In this document: one piece after another, positions 17,416-27,049 of the stretch | How positions within the stretch are numbered: the stretch's first letter is position 1 | How the letters are laid out: each line of letters starts with the position of its first letter | Assembly: GCF_030540775.2 (NCBI RefSeq) | Contig: NZ_CP141266.1 | Span: forward strand, 337,501-401,500 | Length of the DNA stretch: 64,000 nucleotides | Direction: 5' to 3' | From: Flavivirga abyssicola | GTDB taxonomy: Bacteria > Bacteroidota > Bacteroidia > Flavobacteriales > Flavobacteriaceae | Program-made: the position numbers and the translations under genes | Notes under the pieces: model-generated | Databases searched by the model: none | Told to the model about the DNA's origin: nothing | Seen by the model: only the letters and a program-made list of their open reading frames with translations

Positions 17416-19299
17416 CTAAATTTTACCTGCTTTATAGATTTTATTAAGGTCTTCTATAGACAAGGTTTGTTTTTCTCCGTTACTCCAGGTTACCTCAACA
17501 TTTTTAATATCCTCACACGTCCCTAAGCCAACATGTAAATACGTATTAAAACTTTGAGAATAAGGAGAAGATGTAGCACCTACAACTCGTTTATACTGAT
17601 TACCACAAGAGGTAAAACTTAGCACCGCACCTATAGCGGAAGCTTTACCAGAAGGTGAATTCCCAACATATATCGTTATAAAGTTATTTTTAGATGTAAG
17701 ATTATTGGTAAACAAATGCCATCTTCCGCGTTCATTACAATATATAATATCTAAATCGCCATCTTTATCATAGTCGAAAGCATCGGCTCCCATTCCTGTT
17801 GCCCCTAACTCTTCTCTAAGAATACCATGATTTTTTGCACGAACAAAATTCTTACCTTCTTGATTTAAAAGTAAAATCTGTTCAATTTTTGATGCAGAAT
17901 GCCCATAGCGAACAACAAAAATATCAGTCCATCCATCATTATTAAAATCACCAGTTGCCGTACTTGTTGTCTGTTCGGTAATATCAATACTATATTTTGT
18001 ACTAACATCAACAAATTTTCCTTCTTTATTTTCTAATAATTTAGCCGGCAACGCTTTTAGTTTTATGGTTTCTGGTTTTTCAATAACATTATGAATAACT
18101 GCGGCTGTTGGTGAGTTTGTATGACCTGCAATACGCCATACATCATTACCTAAATAACCTATATATAATCCTTTAGCTTTGGTATCTTCAGGAAAACCTT
18201 TTGCTTCTTGTTGCGTTATGGTAAGATCATGATGTCCATGTTTATCCTTTGTACGTTCATATCGTTTTTTCTTGGTTCCAATAAACACATCAAAATGCGG
18301 ATAAGCCATTTGTAGATTCTCTAAATTAAGATCACCTTCAATTTTAAGCTCGTGTTTAAAAGGTTTTCTCCTGTGAAAAAAGTAAAATGCTTTTGTGTCT
18401 TCATCATAATCACTTTCAGAATCAAAAGGGTGTTTAGAACGTGTTAAGAACAAATCAAAATCACCATCGTTGTCAAAATCAATTTCAGAAATACTGTTTA
18501 TTAAATTAGTGTTCGTTAAATCACCTAAAACGTCTTTCGTAACATCTGTAAAACCTAATCCTTCATTTCCTTGAGCAGCAATAATCTTATTTCCTCCATA
18601 AAAAAGAAAATCTTTAATATTATCATTATTGAAATCTGTTAAAGCTGTTCGCATATTAAAACGATCGGCATATGGCAAGAAATCTACAAATGAAAAATCC
18701 TGATCTTCATCTCTTTGATATAAAAAATGTGCTCTATCAATTTTATCATTTGGCGGAAATGCAGATAGAATCAAATCAAGTTCACTATTATTGTCAGCAT
18801 CAAAGAATTTAACTGCCCGTCCTCTGCTGGCTTCAAAATGCTTGAATTCGTTTTCTTTACTTATCGACCTATCAAGGTTTACTGTATACGCTCTTAACTT
18901 TCTTGGATTTTTACCGTCTCCTCCTCCAGGTTGTACTAAAACATCTACTAAGCCATCGAAATTATAATCTCCAACTGCAATTCCATGAGTATCTCCAAAA
19001 ATAAAGGGCTTCCCTTTTTGATACGTTCCTTTGTTATTCCAAAACAATTCTACGCGTCTGGAATGTTCTGTTAACAGTAAATCTAAATACCCATCTTGAT
19101 CAAGATCTGCTATAACGGCATTATCAAACTTTCTTCTCGACCGTTTTTCTAGAGGTATAACCTCTTCTTTTTCAGAAAAAGTCAGTTTAGTACTTGACTC
19201 TAAACGTGTCTGAGCTGTACAAATGCTAAAGCTTAAAAGCGTATTTAATAATAAAAAACGTAGCACAGATAAAATATTAAATAGCTTTATATGATACAT
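17416..19299 (-). CDS. secreted FG-GAP/VCBS repeat protein with ASPIC/UnbV domain (copy 1)
   Basis: A 627-residue exported protein with signal peptide ending SICTAQ. Calcium-binding FG-GAP repeats are spread along it: DLDQDGYLDLLL, DYNFDGLVDVLV, DADNNSELDLIL, DFNNDNIKDFLF, DFDNDGDFDLFL, DFNNDGWTDIFVV and DYDKDGDLDIIY. This predicts a seven-bladed beta-propeller. The C-terminal about 90 residues are an ASPIC/UnbV domain (IGAVLSFTSCGNQYKRVVGA, LHVGLG, VTWSNGEKQTL). A paralogue is encoded at 27050-28903. Function is unknown; glycan binding, or an unrecognised enzyme, is plausible given the GH127 and sulfatase genes beside it. Confidence 0.8.
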   Translation of the reverse strand: MYHIKLFNILSVLRFLLLNTLLSFSICTAQTRLESSTKLTFSEKEEVIPLEKRSRRKFDNAVIADLDQDGYLDLLLTEHSRRVELFWNNKGTYQKGKPFIFGDTHGIAVGDYNFDGLVDVLVQPGGGDGKNPRKLRAYTVNLDRSISKENEFKHFEASRGRAVKFFDADNNSELDLILSAFPPNDKIDRAHFLYQRDEDQDFSFVDFLPYADRFNMRTALTDFNNDNIKDFLFYGGNKIIAAQGNEGLGFTDVTKDVLGDLTNTNLINSISEIDFDNDGDFDLFLTRSKHPFDSESDYDEDTKAFYFFHRRKPFKHELKIEGDLNLENLQMAYPHFDVFIGTKKKRYERTKDKHGHHDLTITQQEAKGFPEDTKAKGLYIGYLGNDVWRIAGHTNSPTAAVIHNVIEKPETIKLKALPAKLLENKEGKFVDVSTKYSIDITEQTTSTATGDFNNDGWTDIFVVRYGHSASKIEQILLLNQEGKNFVRAKNHGILREELGATGMGADAFDYDKDGDLDIIYCNERGRWHLFTNNLTSKNNFITIYVGNSPSGKASAIGAVLSFTSCGNQYKRVVGATSSPYSQSFNTYLHVGLGTCEDIKNVEVTWSNGEKQTLSIEDLNKIYKAGKI

Positions 19300-19375
19300 A
19301 ATTCTATTCGATGAATGTTGAAATTAAAAAGGGCTTGCTTATCTTGTTGATAAAACCCTATAGAATAAAACATAC

Positions 19376-21022
19376 CTAGTTTGGAAGGCTTCCTTTCCAA
19401 CCTTTATTAAATTGAGTAATAAGTGTCTTAACAACTTCAGGATTTTCTTTTGCTACATTTTTAGTTTCTGTAGGATCATTTTGATGATCGAACAGCTCTA
19501 CAAATAAGGGTTCGCTTTCAGGATTTTTATAGTCTTTCCAGATAATAATTCTATATCTTTCTGTACGCATTGCATATCCCATTACATTATTTTCAAACAG
19601 GCTTCTATCCCATTTGTCTCCTTGTTGTTTTTTAATGCGTTCTTCTACTTCTTCAATTAATGGACCAAAATAGGTTTCACGCATCCCTTGAGATAATGGA
19701 TTTGCAGCCCATTCTCTCAATGCCGGATTTGGAAACTGACTGAATGCTGCTTTTTTCCAAGGGGTATTGGGTTTACTCAACAAAGTTTTAAAACTTTTTC
19801 CTTCTAAATGTTCTGGTAAATCTATTTCAGCCAAATCACAAAGGGTTGGATACATATCCACCAATTCGACCAAAGCATCTGTTTTGTTCCCTCGAACTTC
19901 CTTGGCCATATCTGGCGTCCAAACTATTAAAGGCACTCTGGTTGCAATTTCATAATTTGTGGCTTTCCCCCAAATACCCATATCTCCTAAGTGCCATCCG
20001 TGATCGCTCCACAACATAATTATGGTATTATCTCTTAAACCTGCTTCATCAAGTGCATCTATCATTTTACCTATTTGTGCATCTACGTAGCTAATACATG
20101 CTAGATAAGCATGCTTTAGGGTTCTTGCCATTTCATCATCTATAGGTCCTTTTTTAGGAATTCCATAACGAGCACGTAATTCAAAAGATGGATGTAACCC
20201 CATAGCAGCACCGTTTTCTGGCCCCTCAGTTTGTTCTGCTAACTTAATTTTAGCTGGGTCGTACATGTCCCAATATTTTTTTGGAGCCATCCAATTTAAG
20301 TGTGGCTTCTTCATACCCATACCTAAAAAGAAAGGTTTATCTGGATTTTTCTCCTGCATATCTTTTAGTGTGGCAATAGCTAATTCAGCATTGTAACCAT
20401 CTTCGTAGAAATAATCTGGAACATCAGCCTTTTCATAAGCGGGTCCTTTTCCTAAACCGTTTCTAGGTGCATTTTTGCCATATTTTGCAATGACTTCTTC
20501 GGTTGCCTTTTTTGAAAAAGCCTGATTCTCTGGAAGTGCATATCCTCCGGGTGTTTTACTCTTTTCAACCGTCATTTTATCATAGGCTGGTTTTCTACTC
20601 CATGACAAATTTAAATCAGCAAAACCTGGTTTGTGATAAATTTTACCTGTATGTGTAGTTTCGTAACCATTATTTTTAAAGTGCTGAGCAAGCGTTATAA
20701 TATCAGGGTTTGCATCCCTGAAATAGGTAAAGTTTTCAATCACATTAATTGTTTCTGGCCTTGCTCCTGTCATTAAACTAGCACGAGAAGGACTACAAAT
20801 AGGTTCTTGACAATAGGCTTTGTTAAACAACAAACCATCTGCTGCCAAAGCATCTATATTAGGGGTAATCGCTATTTCTGAACCATAAGCCCCTATTTCT
20901 GGTCTTAAGTCATCTACAGCTAAAAATAAAATATTTGGTTTTTTCTTTTCTTCTTTCGGTTTTTCTGTGTTTTTACATCCAAATGCAATAAGTACAGCGA
21001 ATAGAAAATAATAAGCTTTCAT
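19376..21022 (-). CDS. S1 family sulfatase, iduronate-sulfatase-like (S1_7-like)
   Basis: A 548-residue lipoprotein. ATG at 21022 (MKAYYFLFAVLIAFGC) is chosen; a longer frame would need a TTG start. The metal-binding motif LAVDDLRPEIGAYG is near residue 37. The formylglycine motif is CSPSR (C76, R80), followed by ASLMTGARPETINV. Later motifs are THTGKIYHKPG, FFLGMGMKKPHLNWMAPKKYWDMYD and IIMLWSDHGWHLGDMGIWGK. The DDLRP and GKIYHK pattern matches the iduronate-2-sulfatase-like S1_7 group, one of the classes found in the Zobellia carrageenan locus. It should remove a sulfate ester in the periplasm or at the outer membrane. It needs an anaerobic-type or FGE maturase not encoded in this window. 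Confidence 0.88.
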   Translation of the reverse strand: MKAYYFLFAVLIAFGCKNTEKPKEEKKKPNILFLAVDDLRPEIGAYGSEIAITPNIDALAADGLLFNKAYCQEPICSPSRASLMTGARPETINVIENFTYFRDANPDIITLAQHFKNNGYETTHTGKIYHKPGFADLNLSWSRKPAYDKMTVEKSKTPGGYALPENQAFSKKATEEVIAKYGKNAPRNGLGKGPAYEKADVPDYFYEDGYNAELAIATLKDMQEKNPDKPFFLGMGMKKPHLNWMAPKKYWDMYDPAKIKLAEQTEGPENGAAMGLHPSFELRARYGIPKKGPIDDEMARTLKHAYLACISYVDAQIGKMIDALDEAGLRDNTIIMLWSDHGWHLGDMGIWGKATNYEIATRVPLIVWTPDMAKEVRGNKTDALVELVDMYPTLCDLAEIDLPEHLEGKSFKTLLSKPNTPWKKAAFSQFPNPALREWAANPLSQGMRETYFGPLIEEVEERIKKQQGDKWDRSLFENNVMGYAMRTERYRIIIWKDYKNPESEPLFVELFDHQNDPTETKNVAKENPEVVKTLITQFNKGWKGSLPN

Positions 21023-21171
21023 ATAGTTATGATATTTATACAATGTGATTAATTTGCTAAGTTTAGAAAAATTACTTCAAAAACATTAGCCATTAATAAC
21101 ATATAATATAACGAATTTACCCTATTTGTAATTCCAAACAATTTTAGATTGGAATTGAACAAAAGCTGCTA

Positions 21172-23262
21172 TTAGTTCCAAATAATTGGCAAAAATACTG
21201 TCATTTCTTCATCTCCTCTGTTACTCCAAGTGAAGTATGGAACGAATTGGGTTTTATAAGATTTAAATTTGGGTTTTTGAACTTCATTGTACATACCTTT
21301 CAAATTATCCTTTCGAATAAGTACTTCGCCTTCTATAGCCATAATACCTCCCAAAAGATTTGGCTTATATATGGCTTCCAGCAGTTTATCAGATGATAAA
21401 TAGGCATCAAAAATATTCGCTTCTTTAGGTAAATCTACAGATTCCAGGCAATATACAACGGGCCCTCTTTTTAGTGCGACTTGATTACGAACTTCTTCAA
21501 TTCTAGGATGTCCTTCCACAAATTTGATGTCCATAGGCAGATCCATTAAAATTATATCACCTTTTTTCCATTGGCGTTCAATAACGGCAAAGCTTCCTGC
21601 TTCAACTTTCCCAATAGGGTTATTATTTACCCTAACTTCGGTTCCTTTAGCCCAATCTGGTATCCGTAATAAAATTTCAAAAGGGTCATTTTTACATGCT
21701 TCAACAGTTATTTTAACCTGTCCTTCCCAAGGGTAATTTGTTTCTTGCTTCAGTTTAATTTTTGAATCGTCTAGTAATTTGGTATCTAATTTATTGCCAC
21801 CATAAAGATTAACGGAAATACCGTTAGACGATTTACTATATGCCCAGGCAGGCGATTTTGCAATAGTTCTTACCAGATTTGGTGGACAACAAAAACAATT
21901 TAGATAAGGTTGTCTTTGGGGAAACTCGGTATTCATTTCTTCGTAGTTTAAAGCGCCTTCAATTTTTCTTAGCGGATTAGAATAATAGTAGTGCTTTCCA
22001 TCCAGACTTATCCCAGAAAGCGCACTATTATAAAGCACCAATTCCATAATATCTGCATATTTTGCTTCGCCTTTTATACCTAACATACGATTGCTAAACA
22101 TGGAATTACAAATGTTTGCACAGGTTTCATTATAGGCCGTTAAATTCGGCATTTGATATTCTGCTGCAAATCCCTCTTCGATATTATCTTTCCTCGAAGA
22201 TCTTCCATAATGTGTTTGCCCTAAGGCTCCCGTGATGTACATTTTTTTGTGTACTACATTATCCCAAAGCCTATCGAGCGCATCAATCAAAGCCTGTTCA
22301 CCAGTTTCTGCATAAACATCGGCTGCTCCTGCATAATAATATAGTGCTAAAACGGCATGACCAACGGCTTCATTTTCTTTTCGTAAAGGAACGCGCTCTT
22401 GCACCATATCTCCAACAGGGTATCCTTTTGTAGAATTACTCCCAAAAATTATAGATTTACCCCGCATATTTATAAATATTTCAGCGAGTTCCAAATACCT
22501 ATTGTCTCTTGTGGTTCGATAAAGTTCAACCAATCCCATAATCTGAGTTTGATTAAAGCCAAACCGTTTTAAATGTTGGGGTTGGGACTGGAACAACCTG
22601 TACAGCATATTAGCATGCTTTATAGCTATCCCTAAAAAATTGGTCTTGCCCGTTACACGATGATGTATAACGGCACTGGTTAATAAATGTCCACTATTAT
22701 AAAGCTCGTGATTTTTTCTGTTTTCGAAAGGTTCCAAATCTTCCCTAATGATGATTGGGGTTGACAAATAACCATCTGGCTGTTGTGCTTTTGCTATGAC
22801 ATTAATTATTTCATCTAATTCTTTTAGGATGTTTTCATCCTTATTAACACCGTATAAATAAACAGATGCTTCCATCCATTTATAAAAGTCACCATCATGC
22901 CATGGAAACCCTTTATGAATGCCCTCTTTTAAGCCTGCCGCTATTTTGAAATTGTTATAGGCATGACCAATATTCCCTTTTAAAATGGATCCCATGTGCG
23001 GAATCATGACTTGTTCTGCTTCTTTCCATTTATCTGCCCAAAAACCGTCTGTCCATCTACAATCGCCAATATCTATACTTTTCAGTTTTACGTTTGGGCT
23101 ATTTATAGTATTAATTACACCTCGTCCGACAAGTTCGATATTTTTTACATAAGCATTTTCTTTTGAATCAATGGGATCTGCACTTCGCTTTTTACTTTGA
23201 ACGCTCTTACATGATAGAACTAAGATGAAACCACAACAAATGGTAAGCATTAATTTTTTCAT
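21172..23262 (-). CDS. GH127 family glycosidase, lipoprotein form
   Basis: About 696 residues from ATG 23262 (MKKLMLTICCGFILVLSCKS, a lipoprotein signal); the longer frame to 23340 begins with TTG and overlaps the transporter gene. It is a DUF1680/GH127 protein. The GH127 catalytic set is present: a Glu in EEGF 16 residues before the ETC motif (zinc Glu and Cys), and CFCC, whose third position holds the nucleophile cysteine in the characterised enzyme HypBA1. GH127 members are beta-L-arabinofuranosidases, but in marine carrageenan loci related proteins are alpha-1,3-(3,6-anhydro)-D-galactosidases. Context favours the latter. A paralogue lies at 28992-30965. Confidence 0.88.
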   Translation of the reverse strand: MKKLMLTICCGFILVLSCKSVQSKKRSADPIDSKENAYVKNIELVGRGVINTINSPNVKLKSIDIGDCRWTDGFWADKWKEAEQVMIPHMGSILKGNIGHAYNNFKIAAGLKEGIHKGFPWHDGDFYKWMEASVYLYGVNKDENILKELDEIINVIAKAQQPDGYLSTPIIIREDLEPFENRKNHELYNSGHLLTSAVIHHRVTGKTNFLGIAIKHANMLYRLFQSQPQHLKRFGFNQTQIMGLVELYRTTRDNRYLELAEIFINMRGKSIIFGSNSTKGYPVGDMVQERVPLRKENEAVGHAVLALYYYAGAADVYAETGEQALIDALDRLWDNVVHKKMYITGALGQTHYGRSSRKDNIEEGFAAEYQMPNLTAYNETCANICNSMFSNRMLGIKGEAKYADIMELVLYNSALSGISLDGKHYYYSNPLRKIEGALNYEEMNTEFPQRQPYLNCFCCPPNLVRTIAKSPAWAYSKSSNGISVNLYGGNKLDTKLLDDSKIKLKQETNYPWEGQVKITVEACKNDPFEILLRIPDWAKGTEVRVNNNPIGKVEAGSFAVIERQWKKGDIILMDLPMDIKFVEGHPRIEEVRNQVALKRGPVVYCLESVDLPKEANIFDAYLSSDKLLEAIYKPNLLGGIMAIEGEVLIRKDNLKGMYNEVQKPKFKSYKTQFVPYFTWSNRGDEEMTVFLPIIWN

Positions 23263-23329
23263 AATTAAAAACATTTTAAGGTTTGGTGAAGCCGAAATAG
23301 AATAGATTAAATTAATAAAAAATAACCAT

Positions 23330-24667
23330 TTACAAACCAAATAGCATCAAAATAAAAACACCTACTAAACCTGATAACCCCATCACCAAAGATTGCACAG
23401 TAAATGTGCGATACAATACTTTGGGCGGTACTTCATGTAGTCGATTAAGCAGCCAGAAAAAACTAGAATTGGCATGGAATACGCAAAACGAACCACAACC
23501 AATTAGAGCTGCTACCATTTCAGGTGATATAGGTAAACTATCTACCATTGGTCCCAACATTGATGCGCTTCCTACTAACGACACCGTTATTGAACCTGTA
23601 GAGGTTGTTAAAATTGCCGCAACAATAAAGGGCAATAAAATACCTAAGAATGGAAATTGAGCAAATACTGTAACTATTTGATCTTGTATTCCAGTTTCGC
23701 GAATAACATAACCCAATGAACCACCTGCCCCTGTTATCATAATGACTAATGCCGATTTTACTATCGCTTGTTCTACCAATCTATTCGTAGTACTTCTTTT
23801 GTCTTTTGATTTAATTTGAAAAACGGCAATAACAGCACCTATTAAAACCGCTACTAAGGGAATTGTGCAAAAGTTGAAAATTTGGACAAGCATGTTTTCT
23901 GTTTCAAAAGACAGAAAAGATCCTAACCCGATTAAAATAATAGGAGCGAGTATTGGCAAAATATCATAAAATAAATTTCCCTTTTGAAAATTTGTTTTGT
24001 CATCAAACTTATTTTCTGAATGTGTCGTTGTTTTCCTAAGCTTTTCATCATATTTAAGCCAAGTATTTTTAACAAAAAACAATACCCAAAATATACCACC
24101 TGTCATTGCAAAAATTGCCACTATAAGATTGACGGTAAGCATACTTCCTATGTCTAATCCAAGTGATTCAGCAACAGCCAATGGGCCTGGTGTTGGTGGT
24201 ATTAATGTATGAGCAACTGTTAATCCAGCGGTTAATGATAAACCAATAAATAAAACTGGACGTTTACTTTTTACGGAAAGTGATTCTACAACAGGTTGTA
24301 ACAAAATATATGCAACATCAACAAATACTGGAATGGAAACTACATAGCCCGTAAACCCCATGGCCCAAGGCAACTTTTTTTCACCTAGCCATTTTATGAT
24401 GCGATTTGCTATTCGAAACGCACCTCCAGTTTCTTGAAGTACTTCGCCTATAAAAGCCCCAAGAATAATAATGATTGCAATACCTCGTAATGTGCCACTA
24501 AAGCCTTCTAATAATACCTGTACACTTCTCTCTCCACCCATTCCTAATGCTAAAGCCAATGCCAGGGCTGTAAGAATCAGGGCTATAAAAGGATGTACTT
24601 TCCATTTTGAAATGGAAAATATCAATAATAAAAGAAAGAATAATAGTATGGAAAGGCTTAACACCAT
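23330..24667 (-). CDS. GntP-family gluconate:H+ symporter-like permease
   Basis: A 445-residue integral membrane protein with about 12-14 hydrophobic segments. Motifs typical of the gluconate permease family are GMGGERSVQVLLEGFSGTL, IIIILGAFIGEVLQETGGA, HTLIPPTPGPLAVAESLG and GAGGSLGYVIRETG. It should import a sugar acid such as gluconate, galactonate or a keto-deoxy acid. It stands between the GH127 and aldolase genes and starts 10 bp from the aldolase stop, so it is in the same operon. A substrate derived from 3,6-anhydrogalactose or galactose oxidation is plausible, but this is inference. Confidence 0.88.
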   Translation of the reverse strand: MVLSLSILLFFLLLLIFSISKWKVHPFIALILTALALALALGMGGERSVQVLLEGFSGTLRGIAIIIILGAFIGEVLQETGGAFRIANRIIKWLGEKKLPWAMGFTGYVVSIPVFVDVAYILLQPVVESLSVKSKRPVLFIGLSLTAGLTVAHTLIPPTPGPLAVAESLGLDIGSMLTVNLIVAIFAMTGGIFWVLFFVKNTWLKYDEKLRKTTTHSENKFDDKTNFQKGNLFYDILPILAPIILIGLGSFLSFETENMLVQIFNFCTIPLVAVLIGAVIAVFQIKSKDKRSTTNRLVEQAIVKSALVIMITGAGGSLGYVIRETGIQDQIVTVFAQFPFLGILLPFIVAAILTTSTGSITVSLVGSASMLGPMVDSLPISPEMVAALIGCGSFCVFHANSSFFWLLNRLHEVPPKVLYRTFTVQSLVMGLSGLVGVFILMLFGL

Positions 24668-24677
24668 AAGTTAGTGT

Positions 24678-25424
24678 TTACCCTCTTACTTTATCTACAA
24701 TATTTTTACATGCATCAAAATAAATTCCAACATCTACAGCATAGGAAATATATTTTACGCCTAAATCTATCCATTGTTTTGCAGATTCTGGACTCTCCAC
24801 AAACGTACCAACCACTTTTCCTAAGGGAGCCGCTTTTTCAACAATTTCCTTCATTTGAGAAATTACTTTTGGATGGTTTACTTGTCCTGGAACCCCACAA
24901 GACTGAGACATATCGTATGGTCCAATAAAAATGACATCAATGCCATCTACCTGGAGTATTTCATCTATATTATTGAAGGCAATATTTCCTTCAATGTGGA
25001 TAATAGTTCCCGTTATTTTATTAGCATTACCAAAGTAATTTTCTTTTGGCATAGAAGCGTAATCTGCTGCTCTTACATATCTGCAAACACCTCTTGCTCC
25101 TTCTGGGAAGAATTTTGCTGCTTTTACCACACGTCTGGCATCATCAGCAGTTTCAATTTGCGGTACTTGCACATATTCTGCACCAATATCAAGTGCTTTA
25201 GAAATCATATTCTCATTGATTTCCGGAACTCGTATTACTGGCACAATACCTTTTGCTTGTGCCGCCCTCACATGATTTTGAACTGTTTGAATAGTATTTG
25301 GACCGTGTTCCAAATCTATAATCACAAAATCGAAACCAGCAAATGCAGCAACTTCAACCAAAGCAGGATCACTTACTTTCATAAATGGCCCTACAACAAA
25401 TTCTTTATTATCAAATAAACTCAT
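24678..25424 (-). CDS. HpcH/HpaI family aldolase (2-keto-3-deoxy sugar acid aldolase)
   Basis: A 248-residue cytoplasmic class II aldolase. Family motifs are FVIIDLEHGPN (catalytic His), VPVIRVPE (Arg), YVQVPQIETADDA, IIHIEGNIAFNNID (metal Glu region) and IFIGPYDMSQSCG (metal Asp). Members cleave 2-keto-3-deoxy acids such as 2-dehydro-3-deoxyglucarate or keto-deoxy-galactonate to pyruvate and an aldehyde, without prior phosphorylation. It is flanked by GntP and sugar-porter transporter genes, so it probably finishes catabolism of an imported acid. It differs from the phosphorylating kinase plus aldolase (DauC, DauD) route described for anhydro-D-galactose. Confidence 0.88.
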   Translation of the reverse strand: MSLFDNKEFVVGPFMKVSDPALVEVAAFAGFDFVIIDLEHGPNTIQTVQNHVRAAQAKGIVPVIRVPEINENMISKALDIGAEYVQVPQIETADDARRVVKAAKFFPEGARGVCRYVRAADYASMPKENYFGNANKITGTIIHIEGNIAFNNIDEILQVDGIDVIFIGPYDMSQSCGVPGQVNHPKVISQMKEIVEKAAPLGKVVGTFVESPESAKQWIDLGVKYISYAVDVGIYFDACKNIVDKVRG

Positions 25425-25465
25425 ATTAGTTCTTTTATTTTAATCTGCTAAACTATAAATTCTTT

Positions 25466-27031
25466 TTATTTCTTTTGAAGTTTTGCTTGAATTTCTTCGA
25501 TGGTTAAACCTTTGGTCTCAACTAGATATTTAAATAAAATAATTAAACCAATACCAACAATTATAGCATAGACCAACAAGGTTGTACTGATACCGAATTT
25601 ATCGAGTTGCCATGGAAAAAACTGCTGTACCAGCATGCTTACAAGGCTAGTAATAAGTGTAATTGCAGGAATTGCAATTCCCCTAATAGAAATTGGAAAT
25701 ATTTCTGAAAAGAGCACCCACATTACCGGACCAACAGAAAAATGGAAAGCTGCAATAAAGCTTAATATTGCAAAGAAAATAAGCATAGCATTTAAAGACG
25801 CTGATTTCTGAATCAATAGACCAGAAAAATCCCTTGCATCGTCTTCTCCCAAAGTGTCCCTAAGCGCACTTTTAAATTCAACATCACTTTTATATTCTAC
25901 TCCAACTATGGCATTGAGCCTTTGAGAATTTGGTATTTCAGTCATTTCTGCTACGGCTTCTTGACTTACGGTATAGCGCGCTTGATTGAAACCATAAGAG
26001 CATAGACCTAAACTAGCCACAATCCAAACCATTCCCCAAATAATTAATGGTCTTCTTCCTAATTTATCTACCAGTAACAGTCCTAAAATAGTAAATATTA
26101 CACTAGTTAATCCAATCCAAATGGCTTGTAAAAACGAAGCATCACTACCAATTCCTAATTGTTCAATTACGGTTTGCGCATAAAACAAAATGGCATTGAT
26201 TCCGGTTGCTTGTTGTGCGATAGCAATAGTAAGTGCAATGATTAGTGTAACCCGCATAGGTTTACCCATAATTTCCTTAAACTGTGCTTTTAACGAACGA
26301 TCGTCTGAGCTTTTATTTAAACTCTCTTGCATATCTGTTATATGATGCTCAACTTCACTTTCTGGAATTAACTTTCGCAATGTTGTTTTTGCCTCATCTA
26401 TTCTATTTTGAAACACCAACCACGATGGACTTCTAGGTACTAAGAATAATAGTCCTAACCATATAACGGCTGGCAATATTTCTGTTCCGAGCATCCAACG
26501 CCATGTGTTTGTATCGAGTCCCCACTCTGATACCCAGTCTGCACCAGAAGCAACTAAATCGATAATGAAATAATTAATGAAATATGCTGCCGAGAGACCA
26601 ATTACAATATTTATTTGTATCATGGAAACTAGCTTCCCACGATACTTTTGTGGTGCAATCTCCCCAATATACATGGATGCTAAAGAAATAGAAGTAAAGG
26701 CTAAACCGCCCAAGAAACGTGCAATAACGAGCATAATATAACTCGGTGCGAATGCCGAAGATACCGCCGAAATGATATATAGAATGGCAATAATTTGAAT
26801 GGCTCTTTTACGTCCAAATCTATTACTAACCCAACCAGCGAAGAGTAACGCTAGTAAAACCCCCCAAGCGGGAGCACTTACAACTGTACCCAACTCTAAA
26901 GAAGATAGTGCAAATTCTTTTGAAATAAATTTGGTTGTTCCTGAAATTAAAGCAGCGTCTAATCCAAACAGAAACCCTCCCATGGCCACAATTGTGGCAT
27001 ATGTAAATGCATTTTTTTTGTAAGAACCCAT
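25466..27031 (-). CDS. sugar porter (SP) family MFS transporter
   Basis: A 521-residue MFS protein with 12 predicted segments and SP signatures: GFLFGLDAALISGT, NRFGRKRAI, IGEIAPQKYRGKLVSM, PRSPSWLVFQ, QQATGINAILFYA, DKLGRRPLI and VETKGLTIEEIQ. There is an extra polar stretch of about 60 residues (around 355-415, NQARYTVSQEAVAEM to RDFSGLLIQ) between the last helices, longer than in XylE or GLUT-type proteins. It should import a neutral monosaccharide such as galactose or anhydrogalactose into the cytoplasm. It is 41 bp before the aldolase gene in one unit. Sugar specificity is not visible. Confidence 0.9.
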   Translation of the reverse strand: MGSYKKNAFTYATIVAMGGFLFGLDAALISGTTKFISKEFALSSLELGTVVSAPAWGVLLALLFAGWVSNRFGRKRAIQIIAILYIISAVSSAFAPSYIMLVIARFLGGLAFTSISLASMYIGEIAPQKYRGKLVSMIQINIVIGLSAAYFINYFIIDLVASGADWVSEWGLDTNTWRWMLGTEILPAVIWLGLLFLVPRSPSWLVFQNRIDEAKTTLRKLIPESEVEHHITDMQESLNKSSDDRSLKAQFKEIMGKPMRVTLIIALTIAIAQQATGINAILFYAQTVIEQLGIGSDASFLQAIWIGLTSVIFTILGLLLVDKLGRRPLIIWGMVWIVASLGLCSYGFNQARYTVSQEAVAEMTEIPNSQRLNAIVGVEYKSDVEFKSALRDTLGEDDARDFSGLLIQKSASLNAMLIFFAILSFIAAFHFSVGPVMWVLFSEIFPISIRGIAIPAITLITSLVSMLVQQFFPWQLDKFGISTTLLVYAIIVGIGLIILFKYLVETKGLTIEEIQAKLQKK

Positions 27032-27049
27032 ATATCTTATTTTAGTTAG

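Noticed and set aside
19331-19358. Hairpin between FG-GAP and S1_7-like sulfatase genes
   Set aside because: The stem is short and interrupted (TTATC/GATAA plus GGG/CCC), too weak to call a terminator.
24855-25418. 187-residue rightward open frame
   Set aside because: It is antisense to the well-supported aldolase gene, has no recognisable domain and an odd Cys/His/Tyr-rich composition.
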